A DNA stretch of 64,000 nt from Acarospora socialis (taxonomy: Eukaryota > Ascomycota > Lecanoromycetes > Acarosporales > Acarosporaceae). Position numbers and translations under genes: made by a program. Below are positions 22,300-34,210 of the stretch, piece by piece; the stretch's first letter is position 1, and each line of letters starts with the position of its first letter. The stretch covers positions 806,001 to 870,000 of the forward strand of contig JAMYGW020000004.1 in assembly GCA_025617375.2 (NCBI GenBank), read 5' to 3'. The notes under the pieces are model-generated. The model searched no databases. It was not told the DNA's origin and saw nothing but the letters and a program-made list of their open reading frames with translations.

Positions 22300-25200
22300 C
22301 TTGAACTAAACTATCTTTTTGACACTATTATCATTTCATATCTTTCACTTTTGACTGTTCTTCACATAATCATCATTTCTGCACAGCAAATTCTTTTGTG
22401 TAATAAAATTTACATCATCATTTTTGTCATTGTTCATCTCTCTGATTAAATCACTCTGATTAAAAGTGTTTAAATTTAAAGTTTATTGCAAAAGATGAGT
22501 TCTTCAATTCTGTTGATCATAAATGATCTTTTTAACTTTTAACTCAACACATTGTAAAGCATATATGATTGTCTGTGTTTTCTGCTTTATTCAGTTTATT
22601 TATTTCTTGACTTATTTATGATCATGATTCATTCACTCTGAGTCAATAATTATCAGTCTCTTTGCTCTGTATAATATATATTTTATTTTGATGAGTTTTG
22701 TGATGTCAACAATGTATTGAGAAAATAGTGTATTTAAGTTACATTTAATAGCTTTCAGCATCTTCTGAAACAATCACACAATCTTAATTAATCTGAATTT
22801 AAACAGTTCAAAGTGAATGAGAATCACTGAAGCTTTAAAAACTAAATGTATGTACTATATCAAAGTCAGCATCACTCTGATCATTTTTTTTGATGAAGTT
22901 AATACTGCATCAATTGATTATCAGTGCATATGTTTTCAACTTGTTCAGTATAAAACAAGAGCAACTGTAGAATTCATTGAACAAAATACTGCTTTCTTGT
23001 TTGATTTTTATTTCATTTAAATAAGATTGTTGATTGCATAAATCTTAATGAAGTTGTGATTTGTGCATATTTCAGCAATGTACTTTCATATAATGAATCA
23101 TATTGTACAAGCTTGTACAGACTTTCTTGCTTCATACAAAGTCAATCATTATCTCTGTCTTACTTTTCAGATAAACTCAGATCTTTTGTAGCTTTTAATT
23201 TTTTTAGCAATGAAAATGTACTTAAAACATGTAATTTTCTTATCATCTGCAGTCAGTCATTTACACTCATTGTTGACTGAACTCTCAGTTCATTGCTCTG
23301 TTCTTATATTTGTTGTTTTTTTTGAAGATCTTTCTTCATTTTGTCTGAGATGTTTGTAATTAATTTGTTGATGATATTGTAAAATTCAGATGATAATGAA
23401 TAGTCAACAATTTGATGTATATTGAGTAATACATCAGTTAGAGAATGATTGAAGAATGTAAACTGAGTTGTACTTTGCTTCATTCATAGAGTTTTGAGAA
23501 CTATTATCAATGATTTGATGTGCTGAGCTCTGACTGTTGAGTTTGACTTCTTGTTTTTCACAAAACATTTGTGTATTTTATTCAATTCTTGAATCTGACT
23601 CTCAGTGCAGTATTTCAGCTTTTTTTGATGCATTTATTTCTCTAATCAGTCAGAATAAGAAGCAGACTTAATTTAATAGATATTTTTAATGATATTGATT
23701 CATTCTGTCATCTGAATAGATAAGAATTTAAATGATGTGTCAGTAAGAAATCATTTTTTGAGAGTGAGATCAAAGATTGCAAACATACATACTCTTGTGA
23801 CAGTAAAGTTAATTTCAGTATGAGTTTTGTTGACAGCAACTCTTTTTCAGTCTATATCTCAAGATTTAATCACCAAAAACAGCACTTTTCTCTTTCTGAG
23901 TAATTTAAATGAGTGATTTATGTCTTGCATGATTGATTTCACATGATTATCATATGACTTCTTAATTATAATAATGATAATTTGTGACTGTCTAAACTGC
24001 AGATGCATAATATCATTTATATCAACTTAATGTTCAAAAAGACTTCAGTCTTCAGCAGAAAACTTCTTGACATGTATGTTTATCTTATTATTTCTGTATG
24101 CATGATGTACTTTTTATTTGATCAACTTGTTGTTCAAATTAAGATGTCTCTTAACTTTCTGCAATTAATTGAGAATTAAATCAGCTGAGATCACAATCAG
24201 ATTAGAATCTCATTAAGACTTCAGATAACTTGTTGAATTATTGTTAACACAAAAATATTTTATGTTGAACTTTCTGTCAGATAAACATTGTGTATTTGAT
24301 GACTAAGATGAAATGATTGTTTCTTAAACTAAATGTTTGTTGAACTGCTTATTCTTGTAAGCAGTTAAGACTTCTGCATGAGCTTTCTCAAGAGTTTGAT
24401 TTAGATAAATAACTCTCAACAACTTGATGATCTGTTCAGTAAATTCAGTGTTTACTTAAAAGATAATGAATCAGAATTGTTATCTATTTTTTTTTTTTTT
24501 CATGTCATTAGCATTGTACTCTTCTTCTTGAAACAATTTCATCTCAAACATTATGAATATCTCAAAAATCTGATACAGATATAATGAAGTGTGAAGCTTC
24601 AAAATGTGTATTTTTTCACTTGAGACAATGTTTGCTGAATTGTGAGAAAACAGTTGTGCACATCTTTGTCAGTGCTCTTTCTCATGAAGATGTTCAGTAA
24701 CTGTCAGCTTAATGTTTGTCACAAGTCTGCAAAATTCAGTTAGTCAAGTTCTCAATTTCACATTATTGAATCTAATATACTCTTCAGCTGTAGATGATGA
24801 CTTTAATTGATGAATTTTGATGCTTGAAATATCTTTTACAATATCATTGTGAAATATTGAAGTCATGTTGTCAGTGAGCTTAACTTTGAATGATCTCACT
24901 GATGTTGCTGATTCAGTAGTATTGATAATAAATACAAGCTTAAAAGTGTTGCTGATTGAAGCTATTGTTGCAGTACTCATTGAATTTGCTGTCAGTTGTG
25001 AATTTTTAGCATCAATAGTAGATGTTTTCTTTGCAGTATCATTGATTGTAGTTAATGTCATGATTGCTGTTGAATTTGCTGCTGCTTGTGACTTTGTAAC
25101 ATTGATGACAGATGTTGTTAAAATTACTGCTGCTTGAGTCTCTGTAACTTCAGCAGTAAATGTTGTTGAAGTTGCTGATGCTTGTGACTTTGTAGCTTCA

Positions 25201-26150
25201 GTAATAAATGTTGTTAAAGTTGCTGATGCTTGTAACTCTATGATCTTAATGATAAATGCTGTTGAAGTTGCTGCTGCTTGAGTCTTCATAACTTTGATGA
25301 TAAAAGCTGTCAAAGTTTTTGATGCTTATAACTCTGTAACTTTAATGATAGATGCTGTTGAAGTTGCTGATGCTCATAATTTTGTAACTTTGATAATAAA
25401 TGTTGTCAGAGTTGTTGATGCTTGTGACTCTATAGTCTTGATGATAAATGCTGTTGAAGTTGCTGTTGCTTGAATCTTCATAGCTTTGATGATAAAAGTT
25501 GTTGAAGTTTTTGATGCTTGTAACTCTGTAGCATTAATGATAGACTGTTGCTCAGAAGTATTATTGATGATAGTTATTATTGTGTTAGCTGTTGCAATGT
25601 TGTCAACAATGAGTTGTTAATTTTGCAAAATTCAGATATTATACTCATGATGCTGTTAAAAACATTCACTGAAGTTTGCTCTTCTGATGTATTACAATAC
25701 ATTATTTTTTGATTATGAAAATTTTTGTTTCTCAATCTTGCAGATAAACATGCTGTTTTTTGTCTTTGCTTACTGATCTTTTGATGCTTAATAGATTGTT
25801 TCAAGTTAAATCTGTAATTGTGAGATGCAATCTTGCTGATGTTCATTGTATTCACACTTTTGCTCAGTTCTATAACACATTTGATCAATATTGAGTGATA
25901 AAACACTAAAATAAAGTTATTTAAATAGCTATCTCATGTTCAAGAAATGTTTAAACTTACAAGTCTTCTTTAAAAAAATAACTTCAAACTTGATGTACAG
26001 CAATTCTCTTTGTCTGACATCAATAACAGCTGTATGAAACTTTCTATTTTTTTTTAATCTTTGTTTGAAAGTTTTTAAAGTTGTAGCTGATGATGTTATC
26101 TTTAATGTATTCAATATCTTCACTGAGTAACTTCTTTCACATTGCAAAGA
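22300..26150 (-). pseudogene. SNF2-type helicase relic A
   Basis: A hypermutated gene read on the minus strand. The C-terminal helicase part is recognisable at about 22500-22680 by AKRLIIIDSE, then INWIKQKTQTIIYALQC and VKKIIYDQQN. These correspond to the DPEW..HD, R-I-x-R-I-G-Q and VExxI blocks of SNF2 ATPases. Upstream (25313-24744) an N-terminal region contains ten 48-bp repeats, then a conserved segment with EEYIRFNNVKL. A second, similar relic lies at 38600-42500. Many stops make it a pseudogene. Whether it was a host gene or cargo of a mobile element is unknown. Confidence 0.6.
25072..25551 (-). repeat. Minisatellite, 10 exact units of 48 bp
   Basis: Ten units of 48 bp in exact phase (first at 25072, last at 25504), each starting GAAGTTGCTGATGCTTGT or a variant. 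On the minus strand each encodes 16 residues, for example TAFIIKIIELQASATL. It lies in the N-terminal part of SNF2 relic A. Confidence 0.9.
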
Positions 26151-27049
26151 ACAGTTAACTGCATTTGTCTCTCTCTGAATTCATATTGAAGAGTATAATA
26201 TTAAATATTGTGACTGAACTGAGCTCTGTGATTCTTTTAGTATGTAATATATGTTTTGTTTATATGCTGTAGGTCTCAGCTTCAGTCATGATTGATATTT
26301 TTTGTGATAAAATAATCATTAATGTAATGTAAAATATTGACTCTGTCTTCTCTGAAGTAAGCTTTGAAGTTGAGTGAGCTGTGCTTCTGACAAGTGAGTC
26401 TTTCTTTAAGTTTTTGAATTTTGATTTTCATCTTTTATTAATGAGTCTGTGTTGAATCAGAAACTTTATGCATGATTTAATGAATTTATGAGATTTATTC
26501 TTAAAGTAGTGTGTCAGCTGAGTGTAAAGTAGCTGTAACAATGATTTTATTGTTTTTTGACTCACATTGAATTGAAGATTTTTCAGATTTAATGCATACT
26601 CTTTTAGTCATTCATCAATCAGAATATTGATCTTATCTTTGTTGCTTGAGATTATAAGAATGATCTTTTATAACTGTGTGAGATTCTTTATTTTTAATTT
26701 CTCTTCATTTGTCAAGTTATCAGTGTGTTTGAGTGTAGTATTTCTCTTAGCTGACATAATGATATTATAAGATTTGAAGTTGAATCATCTGCAACAGTGA
26801 GAAAGCAATGTAGATTGATTTTAAATATTTGTAGTGAAGCAGCAAATTAGATGAAAAATTGAGTAAAATAAAATATGAGTTGATATGCAGCTGAAGTGTT
26901 ATCTCTTGTTTGATGTGTATTCATTGAAGAGCGAATTTGTAATAAAATGATGTGTATGTCTAAATGATCACTGCATAGAAGTTTGCACAGCTTTATAGTT
27001 ATTGTGTTGTGTTCATTGAATCTGTCATATGTTCAGTGAATGTTGCAAG
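26151..27049. other. Unassigned AT-rich sequence
   Basis: May be the N-terminal end or promoter of SNF2 relic A and the 3' flank of the UPF1-like relic. It has no independent landmark and contains the only clear CG dinucleotide seen in the island (about 26932). Confidence 0.35.
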
Positions 27050-28036
27050 TTTGAATTCATGATTTGACAAGATGCATATTTACTTAACTAAAGTAATCAT
27101 ATTTCATCATAATACACTACAGAAGCTCTTAATCATCTTGATAGAAATTGTTAAAAACATTATCAGAACTGTTTTAACTATCTTTTAGTTGTCAGTAATG
27201 TCACTTTAAACATTTTTACTCTTAACATCTCAGCTGAAATCAGAATCTTCTGATATATCATATAAAACTTACATGATAGTGAAAGAATTCAGAAGAGATA
27301 AATCTCAGTTATCAATGAGAACATTTAACTATGCATTGTCATTCTCATCAGAAATAAAGATATGTAATTGAAAACTGACTTCATCATTATGCATAAAAGT
27401 ATTCTGCTGAAAACTGATCTTGTTATTGTGCATAAAAGTATTCAGCTCAACATTGACATCATTATCAAGAGTAAAGATATCTGACAAAACATTGATGTCT
27501 TTGTTCTCTTTCAATGAAAAATTCAGAAATGAGTTATCTTTCATTTCTGTTTGTGTGTCAATCTCATTTTCAGTAAATGTTCAATCTTCTTTTTACATCA
27601 AAGTCTTATTGATCTTCACACTCTCAGACACACATGAGTTCTTTATTATGTTCTTGACTGCTTGAACTAATCTTAACTGCTTGAAGTGACTAATGAGCTT
27701 ATTCACTTAACAAGCAAATTCATGACTATCTTGACTCTTGTTGACAGCTATATTCATTATAATGATCATCTCATTCTGTGCTTTGATCAGAGCAATATTG
27801 AGTTTATTTATTTCATAAGTGAACTCAAGTCTCTTTGTGACAACTAAATTCAGAATGATGATGATAATTTCACTTTCTTGAAATAAGTTGATAATTTTGT
27901 TCTGAATTGCATGCAGATTCTTGTTCTTGAAGTTGAACTGCAGTTGATGAAGTGCATAATGATAAATCTTGTGTTGTGCTTGATAAGAAGAGATGATTGT
28001 CAGATTTTTTGATTTAAATTGCTTCAGTAACTTCTT
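27050..28036 (-). pseudogene. UPF1-like SF1 helicase relic, C-terminal part
   Basis: Minus-strand continuation of the relic at 34211-36759, separated from it by the Gypsy insertion. It shows the AAA_12-type tail of UPF1-like helicases: a LFQESE-x-IIIIL block (equivalent to the DxFQGxExDIIIxS motif V region) and LNIALIKAQN near 27770-27810 (equivalent to LNVALTRAR, motif VI). After this comes an acidic tail with two close repeats of NTFMHN (about 27380-27460). Heavily mutated. Confidence 0.65.
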
Positions 28037-28397
28037 TGTAACATTTTAACCTGAGCTTTCTTGAGTATGTAGAGCTAAGAGTTTATGCTTATTGATATAA
28101 TAACTGGTCTGAAATGGTTCTGAACTTTAACTCTTAGATAGTTACTTAAGTTGAACATGATTGTTTTCATAAAAGAAATGACTCTACTATATAGAACATG
28201 CTCAATGCTTCTGTGTTGAGCACTCTTGATGTTTTGATGTCTTAATGTCAAGAGATTGAGCTCTTGACTTGTCTGCTCATCATTGAGCTGTTATGCTGTT
28301 ACATAACTACTGTTTAGCAGTTCTCTTTGTATGTACTTCAGATGAACTCTTGATCACAGATCTGTGAGTTTCTTTCTTTCTTGATATGATCATAACA
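28037..28397 (-). repeat. Gypsy copy 3 3' LTR (361 bp)
   Basis: TGTAAC...CATAACA on the plus strand. Same length as its partner at 33850-34210; the differences seen are C/T or G/A. Confidence 0.93.
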
Positions 28398-28472
28398 TCA
28401 TTCTTTTTCTTCAGGTGCTAGTTCTCTAGAGTTTATTTAAGTGAGAGTATATAACAATTTCTATCATCAGCA

Positions 28473-28898
28473 ATGATGCTTTCTAAAAATTTCAATCATC
28501 TAAGAATTGCAAAGAAAATTCAGCTTAGTGATAGTCTCACTATATTCTTTTGTGAATTCTGTACTACTCATGATCTTGATTGCTTCATTATGATTGATGA
28601 AAGATCAAAATGTGATAAGTATACTCATTGTGATCATCTGTGCATTGCAATTTTGTGAAAGTCTCTCAACAGAACTTGTCTTTCTCTTCAAAAGAAAATA
28701 AGTGATGCAAATATAATTCTTGATGTTCTTGCTGTCAAGATAATGTATCTTCAAAAGACTTTAAATCAAACAGATCATCATACTGCACAGAAGATTAACT
28801 GTCTTGCTGCTGAACTTGATAGTGATAATGATGAAACTGAGAATGAAAATTCTCAAATAATGTCACAACTTATTAACTTGATGTTCTCATTCTTCTGA
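28473..28898 (+). pseudogene. Antisense frame of Gypsy copy 3
   Basis: Plus-strand frame opposite to the host element, between the chromodomain end and the 3' LTR. It starts MLSKNFNHLRIAKKIQLSD, then FFCEFC...CDKYTHCDHLC, a Cys/His pattern that could bind zinc, then a helical segment and an acidic ELDSDNDETENE stretch. The same frame occurs in the copies at 16891-17313 and 51360-50920. Such an accessory antisense gene is not a standard part of Gypsy elements. Decayed. Confidence 0.6.
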
Positions 28899-31800
28899 GC
28901 TAATGTCAACTTTTTTTCTCAAAATGTTTAAGCATTCTTGTGCAGTTCTTGAGATTAACTTTGAGTTCTCAGATATTTTCTGAGATATTGTAATCTTTTC
29001 ATTTTATGAGATAGTGAGTTTTCTCACTAATCATTCTCTTTTCTAAAATGTTCTCAACTTCATATTCTTTTTTGAGTTTGACAGATGTTTCAGTAATTTA
29101 AAGTGATATGAATTGATCACAATGCTGTAACATGAATGCATGAAATACTGAGTGTATTCTCATTTTCTTGAGTAAGTCTAGCTCATAGCTTATTTCTTTG
29201 ATGTTTCATATTATCTTGAATGATTCAATGCTCTTGTTCTTCAGCTTTTTGCTTTTTTCTTTGATTTTTATGTTGTTCATTCTCAGATATATCTTTTCTC
29301 TCTCTTCAAATAATCTTGCTCTTATTGTTTGTTCTGTCTGCTGTTCAATTCATTTTGTTAAATCTTAATGCAGTTTTTTCATCTGTGTGATGTTCAAAAT
29401 CACTTTTTGACTTTATGATCTATGTTCTTTGAGATCTTGTCATATCTCTGAGTTGTAATCATAGTTCATATAGAAAGATGTTTTTTCTGTGATCTTGTTT
29501 CTTGCATTGTTGTACACAAACTGTGTCATTAACAACAGTCATACTCAGTTGTTCTGATTTCTGTTGACATAGTGTTTCAAGTATGTTTTTACTGTCTGAT
29601 TCATTTGTTTGCTTTGTTCATTCATTTGTGAGTGATATGTCATTAACATCTTGTGTTTTATTCTGAGTTCTGCTGTAAGCATCTTTCAAAACTTGCTTGT
29701 AAACAGCTTGTTTCTGTTGATGATAAATTCTTTTGATAGTCTATGATTGCTAATCAATTTTTGCAGTATAATGTATGTCAATACTGATGCTGTTGCAGTT
29801 TTCTTGAACAAAATGAACATTGTGTACTTGATTAATCTGTTCACTATGATTAATATACTATTAAACTTCATTTCTCATGCTGAATTCTTGAACAGTGATA
29901 GCTTCATAATGAAGTTCATGATAACTGACTTTCATGATGTGTCTGATGCATTTAGTTGTGTTACTTTGTTGTATTGCTTGTTTTAATTGATTCTGTTTCT
30001 TTAACATGAATTATACACAGTGATCATTTTGATAATTTAATTTTTAAAATTGTTAATATTGTGTTTTCTTCACATTAAATCTTCAGTGCATTTAACTTTC
30101 AGATGTTTTTCAGTTCTACTGTAGTGATATATCTTTATGAGTTCTTTGTCTGTCAAGAAAGCTTGCTTCATCTTGTACATTGCTGCTAAGTCTTTCATGA
30201 GAACTCTGTTGTTGTCTTTGCTCAGAATTTTGATGTATATTATCTGTATGTCTTTATGATCAGATTGTCTGCTCAAGATGTCTGCTTCATTATTCTCATT
30301 ACTTTTCTTGTAATGAATCTGAAATTCATAATCTGTCAACTGTTCTGCTTAATGAATTTGTCATTGATTGAGTTGTTTTGTTGTTGTAAAGTTTCTCAGA
30401 TTCTTGTGATTCATGTAGATCTAAATTGACTTGCTTGTTTCTGCAAGATAAGATCTTTAATCTTGTAGTGCTTTTACTATTGCAAGAAGTTTCTTATTGT
30501 GAATCTCATATCTTTTCTCAGTTTCTGATAGTTTTCTAAATCAATATGCTATGAGTTTCTGTTGTTCTTTCTTAATCTAATATAAGTATGTATTTACTGT
30601 GAAATCTGAAGCATCAGTTTTTAGTGTCTTCTTGCATGTTGAATTGAGTATTCTTAGATGTGTCATTTCACTAAAACTTTTCTTTAATGCATGAAACACA
30701 TTCTTCTGCTTCTTATTTCAATGTTATTCTTTGCTCTTGTGTGTCAAATGCATTAGTGATTTCACAATTCTTGCATAATTTGATACAAACTTTCAATAAT
30801 AGTTTGTCAACTCTAGAAAGACCTGTACTTTCTTGATTCTCTTTGATGTTGATCAGTTTCTGACTGCTTTCATTTTTCTTAAATTTTTCTTGATCTGTTC
30901 AGATTGAATCACATAGTTTAGAAACTTAACTTTTTTAATTTTAAATCTGCTCTTTGATCTTTTCATATACAGAGCTCTTTTGTTGAGTCTTGTCAGTATC
31001 TTTTGCATGTGTTTACAATGCTCTTCAAGGTTTTCTGAATATATCAAAATGTTGTTGAGATACATGATTACAAAGTCATTTAAATATTCTCTCAACATGT
31101 CATTGATCAATCTCTGAAAGATGACTGAAGTGTTTTTCAACTTAAATAACATGATGATGTATTCATAATGTCTGTATCTTGTTCAGAATGTTGTCTTTCA
31201 TTCTTAATCTTCTTTCATTCTAACTTGATAGTAGACATTCTTGAGATCTAAACTCATGAATCATGTGACTTTTTCTAACTAATCTTGTAACTTTTCTATT
31301 AGTGGTAGAAAATAACTGTCTTGATAAGTTATCTTGTTGAGTTGTCTGTAGTTAACACATAGTCATTTTTTGTCATTCTTCTTTGATACAAATAGAATTG
31401 AGTATTCTGCTGATGACTTTGATGATTTTATGAATTCTTTCTTCAGATTCTCATCAAGATAAGTTTTAACTTTCTTGAGCTGGTTCTTGCTCATTGAGTA
31501 TAATGATATTCACTTAGATTGCTCTTTGTTCAATAGTGATATCTCATGATTTCATAATTTATGCTCTAATAAGCTCATTTCTGATTGTTCAGAAATCTTG
31601 TATGTGTTTTTGACTGCACATATCTCTTTCATAATTCAATCAATTTGTGAATTTCTTTCATGCAATCAGAGCATCTCTAGTACTGCATCATATCTGATCA
31701 ATTTTATAATGTTGAATGTTATCTCTTGTGAGTTTTCAAGAATCAAGACTTTCACATAGGTTTTCTCATCAATTCTTTTGATGACTTCATTTATTATGTG

Positions 31801-33849
31801 TATGTTAAATGAACAGTGCACTCATCATGTCATCAATTCTAACATATTGACTACTCATCTGTTTATAATGTTATTATTCACTTCAAAATTCATCAATGCA
31901 TTAATCTGATGTTCATTGATCATAATCTTGATTCATATTCAATGATCATTGTCTTGTCTTTGAGATGCCACTAGCTTCTTATTCTCTAGTCTCATCAAGA
32001 AAGCTCTTTGTTTTTTGACTCACTTAATCATTCAGCTCATCTTTAAAGTTCTTGAAATTATCTTGATTTTCTTTTGATCATAAGATTTGCATACTTTAAA
32101 CTATATTGCTCAATGCATTTTTCTGAGTGTAGTCAGAATTCATACTGATTATATTTTATCTGCAATTGACTCTTTAAGACTCTTACTCTTTGCAGAAATT
32201 CAAGTGATATATATTTTCTGCTGAAGATTCATCTGTTTTTATTTTGCATGATATATTTTTCAGATAAACATATCTCAATCTTGTGACTCTTTGTTCTTCA
32301 AACAAGAAATTTAAACAATATCATGTTGTTGCTGCTGAAACATTTGTCTTTAACAGCTGTCATCAGCTTCTCTAGCTGATCATATGTTTTTTGTGTCTTT
32401 GCATTTTTGTGTTGTGTCTTCTTTCTTTGAGCACTTAGATTCTCTTCAATCTTTGTTTGATACTTTCTTAAAAGCTCTGTCTTAATATTGTCTGAACTTT
32501 CTTCTGTGAGTGTATTGCTATTGAAAAATATTCATGATTTGTCAATCTGAAATTCATGATCATCAGTTTCTTCAATATCATCTTTGAGAGCATCTCTTTC
32601 TTTCTCAGCATCAAGAACTCTTTTTTTGATAAGAGTAGCTAATTCTTTCTTGTAGATTGATTAACTTGTCACATCATATCTGTTCTTTGTGTTCTTGCAT
32701 AATTTCTGAGAATATCATCTGACTCTGTTCTTTGCACTTATATGTGCTCAGCACATATCATCATAACAGACTGTTCAACTCAGAGCATTGTGCACTACAC
32801 TTGTTTTCTTTGTCTTTGTTTCAGTCATTACTGCTGCAATGTTTCTTCTTTTCATTTGAGATCTGTTGCACTCTTGAGTAAGATGTTCAGATTTTTCACA
32901 GTTGTAATACATTCACATTTTGTTTTGCAGTGTTATCTGAGACTTAGTGAATCACTCTGTCTGACATTCAGACTCTGCTTATCTAGTCTTTTATAACTTT
33001 TAATAGTGCTTCTTGATTGCATTGAGATTCATAGAATTTGTTTTTCTATATCTTGTCAATAAAACATATTGCTTCATTCACAGTCAGAAGCTTTCTTCTT
33101 GATCTTTTATCATAGATGACATTTAATATTTTTTTTGTTTCATCTGTTGTTTTTATTGACAACTGTCAATATTAATACTCAGATTAATCATTTTCTGAAG
33201 ATTGTCTGATTGTTCTGCTTGAGCTATTTTGTCTTTGATGAATTTTCTCAACTCACAATAATACTGATAAGTAAGTGCTTCATCATTTCATCTAATAAGT
33301 GTTGCTAACTGCTGAAACTCTGTAATATATACTGTTACTGATTTATTCTGTCACAAGATATAAACTCATTTCTCTACTGCTCTTTCTTTATCAATCACTC
33401 TGAAGACTTTTTTAAGTTTTTTCTTGAACTTGCTGAAGTTGTTGAACATGAACTTTATGTTGACATTGCATTCATTGTAACTTTTTTCTAGAAATTCATG
33501 TAGCTTGAAGTTCACTCAATCAAAGACTACATTCACTAAATAGATTGTCACAAACAATGTCTTCTTCTGATCAGTTTGAAACTTCAGTTGATTAAATTTA
33601 ATATACAGATTAAGCTTAGTCACAAAGACTTGCAGCTTTTCTCTCTCTTCATCAAAGATATTGAGTATCTAAATCTTTGATGCATTCACAGATAGTTGTA
33701 TCATCTGAGCTGACATCACTAATTGTGTCATCATTCTATTTGAGATAGATGATAGAGATGAGTTTGTTTGAACTTAATTCAAAAACAAAGTTGAGACATT
33801 CTTCTGTGTGTCAGACATTGTACTTGTTATATCATAAAAGTGTTCAAAG

Positions 33850-34210
33850 TGTAACATTCTAACCTAAGCTTTCTCAGATATGTAGAGCTAAGAGTTTATG
33901 CTTATTGATATAATGACTGGTCTGAAACAGTTCTGAACTTTAACTCTTAAATAGTTACTTAAGTTGAACATGATTGTTTTCATAAGAGAAATAACTTTAC
34001 TATATAGAACATGCTCAATGTCTCTGTGTTGAGCACTCTTGATGTTTTGATGTCTTGATGTTGAGAAATTGAGTTTTTGACTTGTCTGCTTGCTGTTAAG
34101 TCATTGTACTGTTATGTAACTGCTGTTTAGCAGTTTTCTTTGTATGTACTCTGAGTGAACTCTTGATTACAGACTTGTGAGTTTCTTTCTTTCTTAATAT
34201 GATTGTAACA
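33850..34210 (-). repeat. Gypsy copy 3 5' LTR (361 bp)
   Basis: TGTAACATTCTAACC...GATTGTAACA on the plus strand, followed by the TTCTT target duplication. Confidence 0.93.

Larger units (their letters stand above)
28037..34210 (-). mobile_element. Ty3/Gypsy chromovirus copy 3, structurally complete (decayed)
   Basis: 6174-bp fossil element on the minus strand with 361-bp LTRs at 33850-34210 (5') and 28037-28397 (3'). It is flanked by an identical 5-bp target duplication, TTCTT (28032-28036 and 34211-34215). Gag starts near 33818 (MSDTQ). Pol runs leftward: protease and reverse transcriptase (core about 31500-30850), RNase H end and integrase zinc-binding region (30339-30070), integrase core (29871-29686) and chromodomain tail (about 29100-29000). 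A conserved antisense frame follows at 28473-28898 (plus). All parts are in the expected order, but the reading frames carry many breaks. The LTRs differ by numerous transitions, so insertion is old or hypermutation was strong. Confidence 0.92.

Noticed and set aside
21752-25551. CRISPR array
   Set aside because: The repeats are head-to-tail without unique spacers and have whole-codon periods; the genome is eukaryotic.
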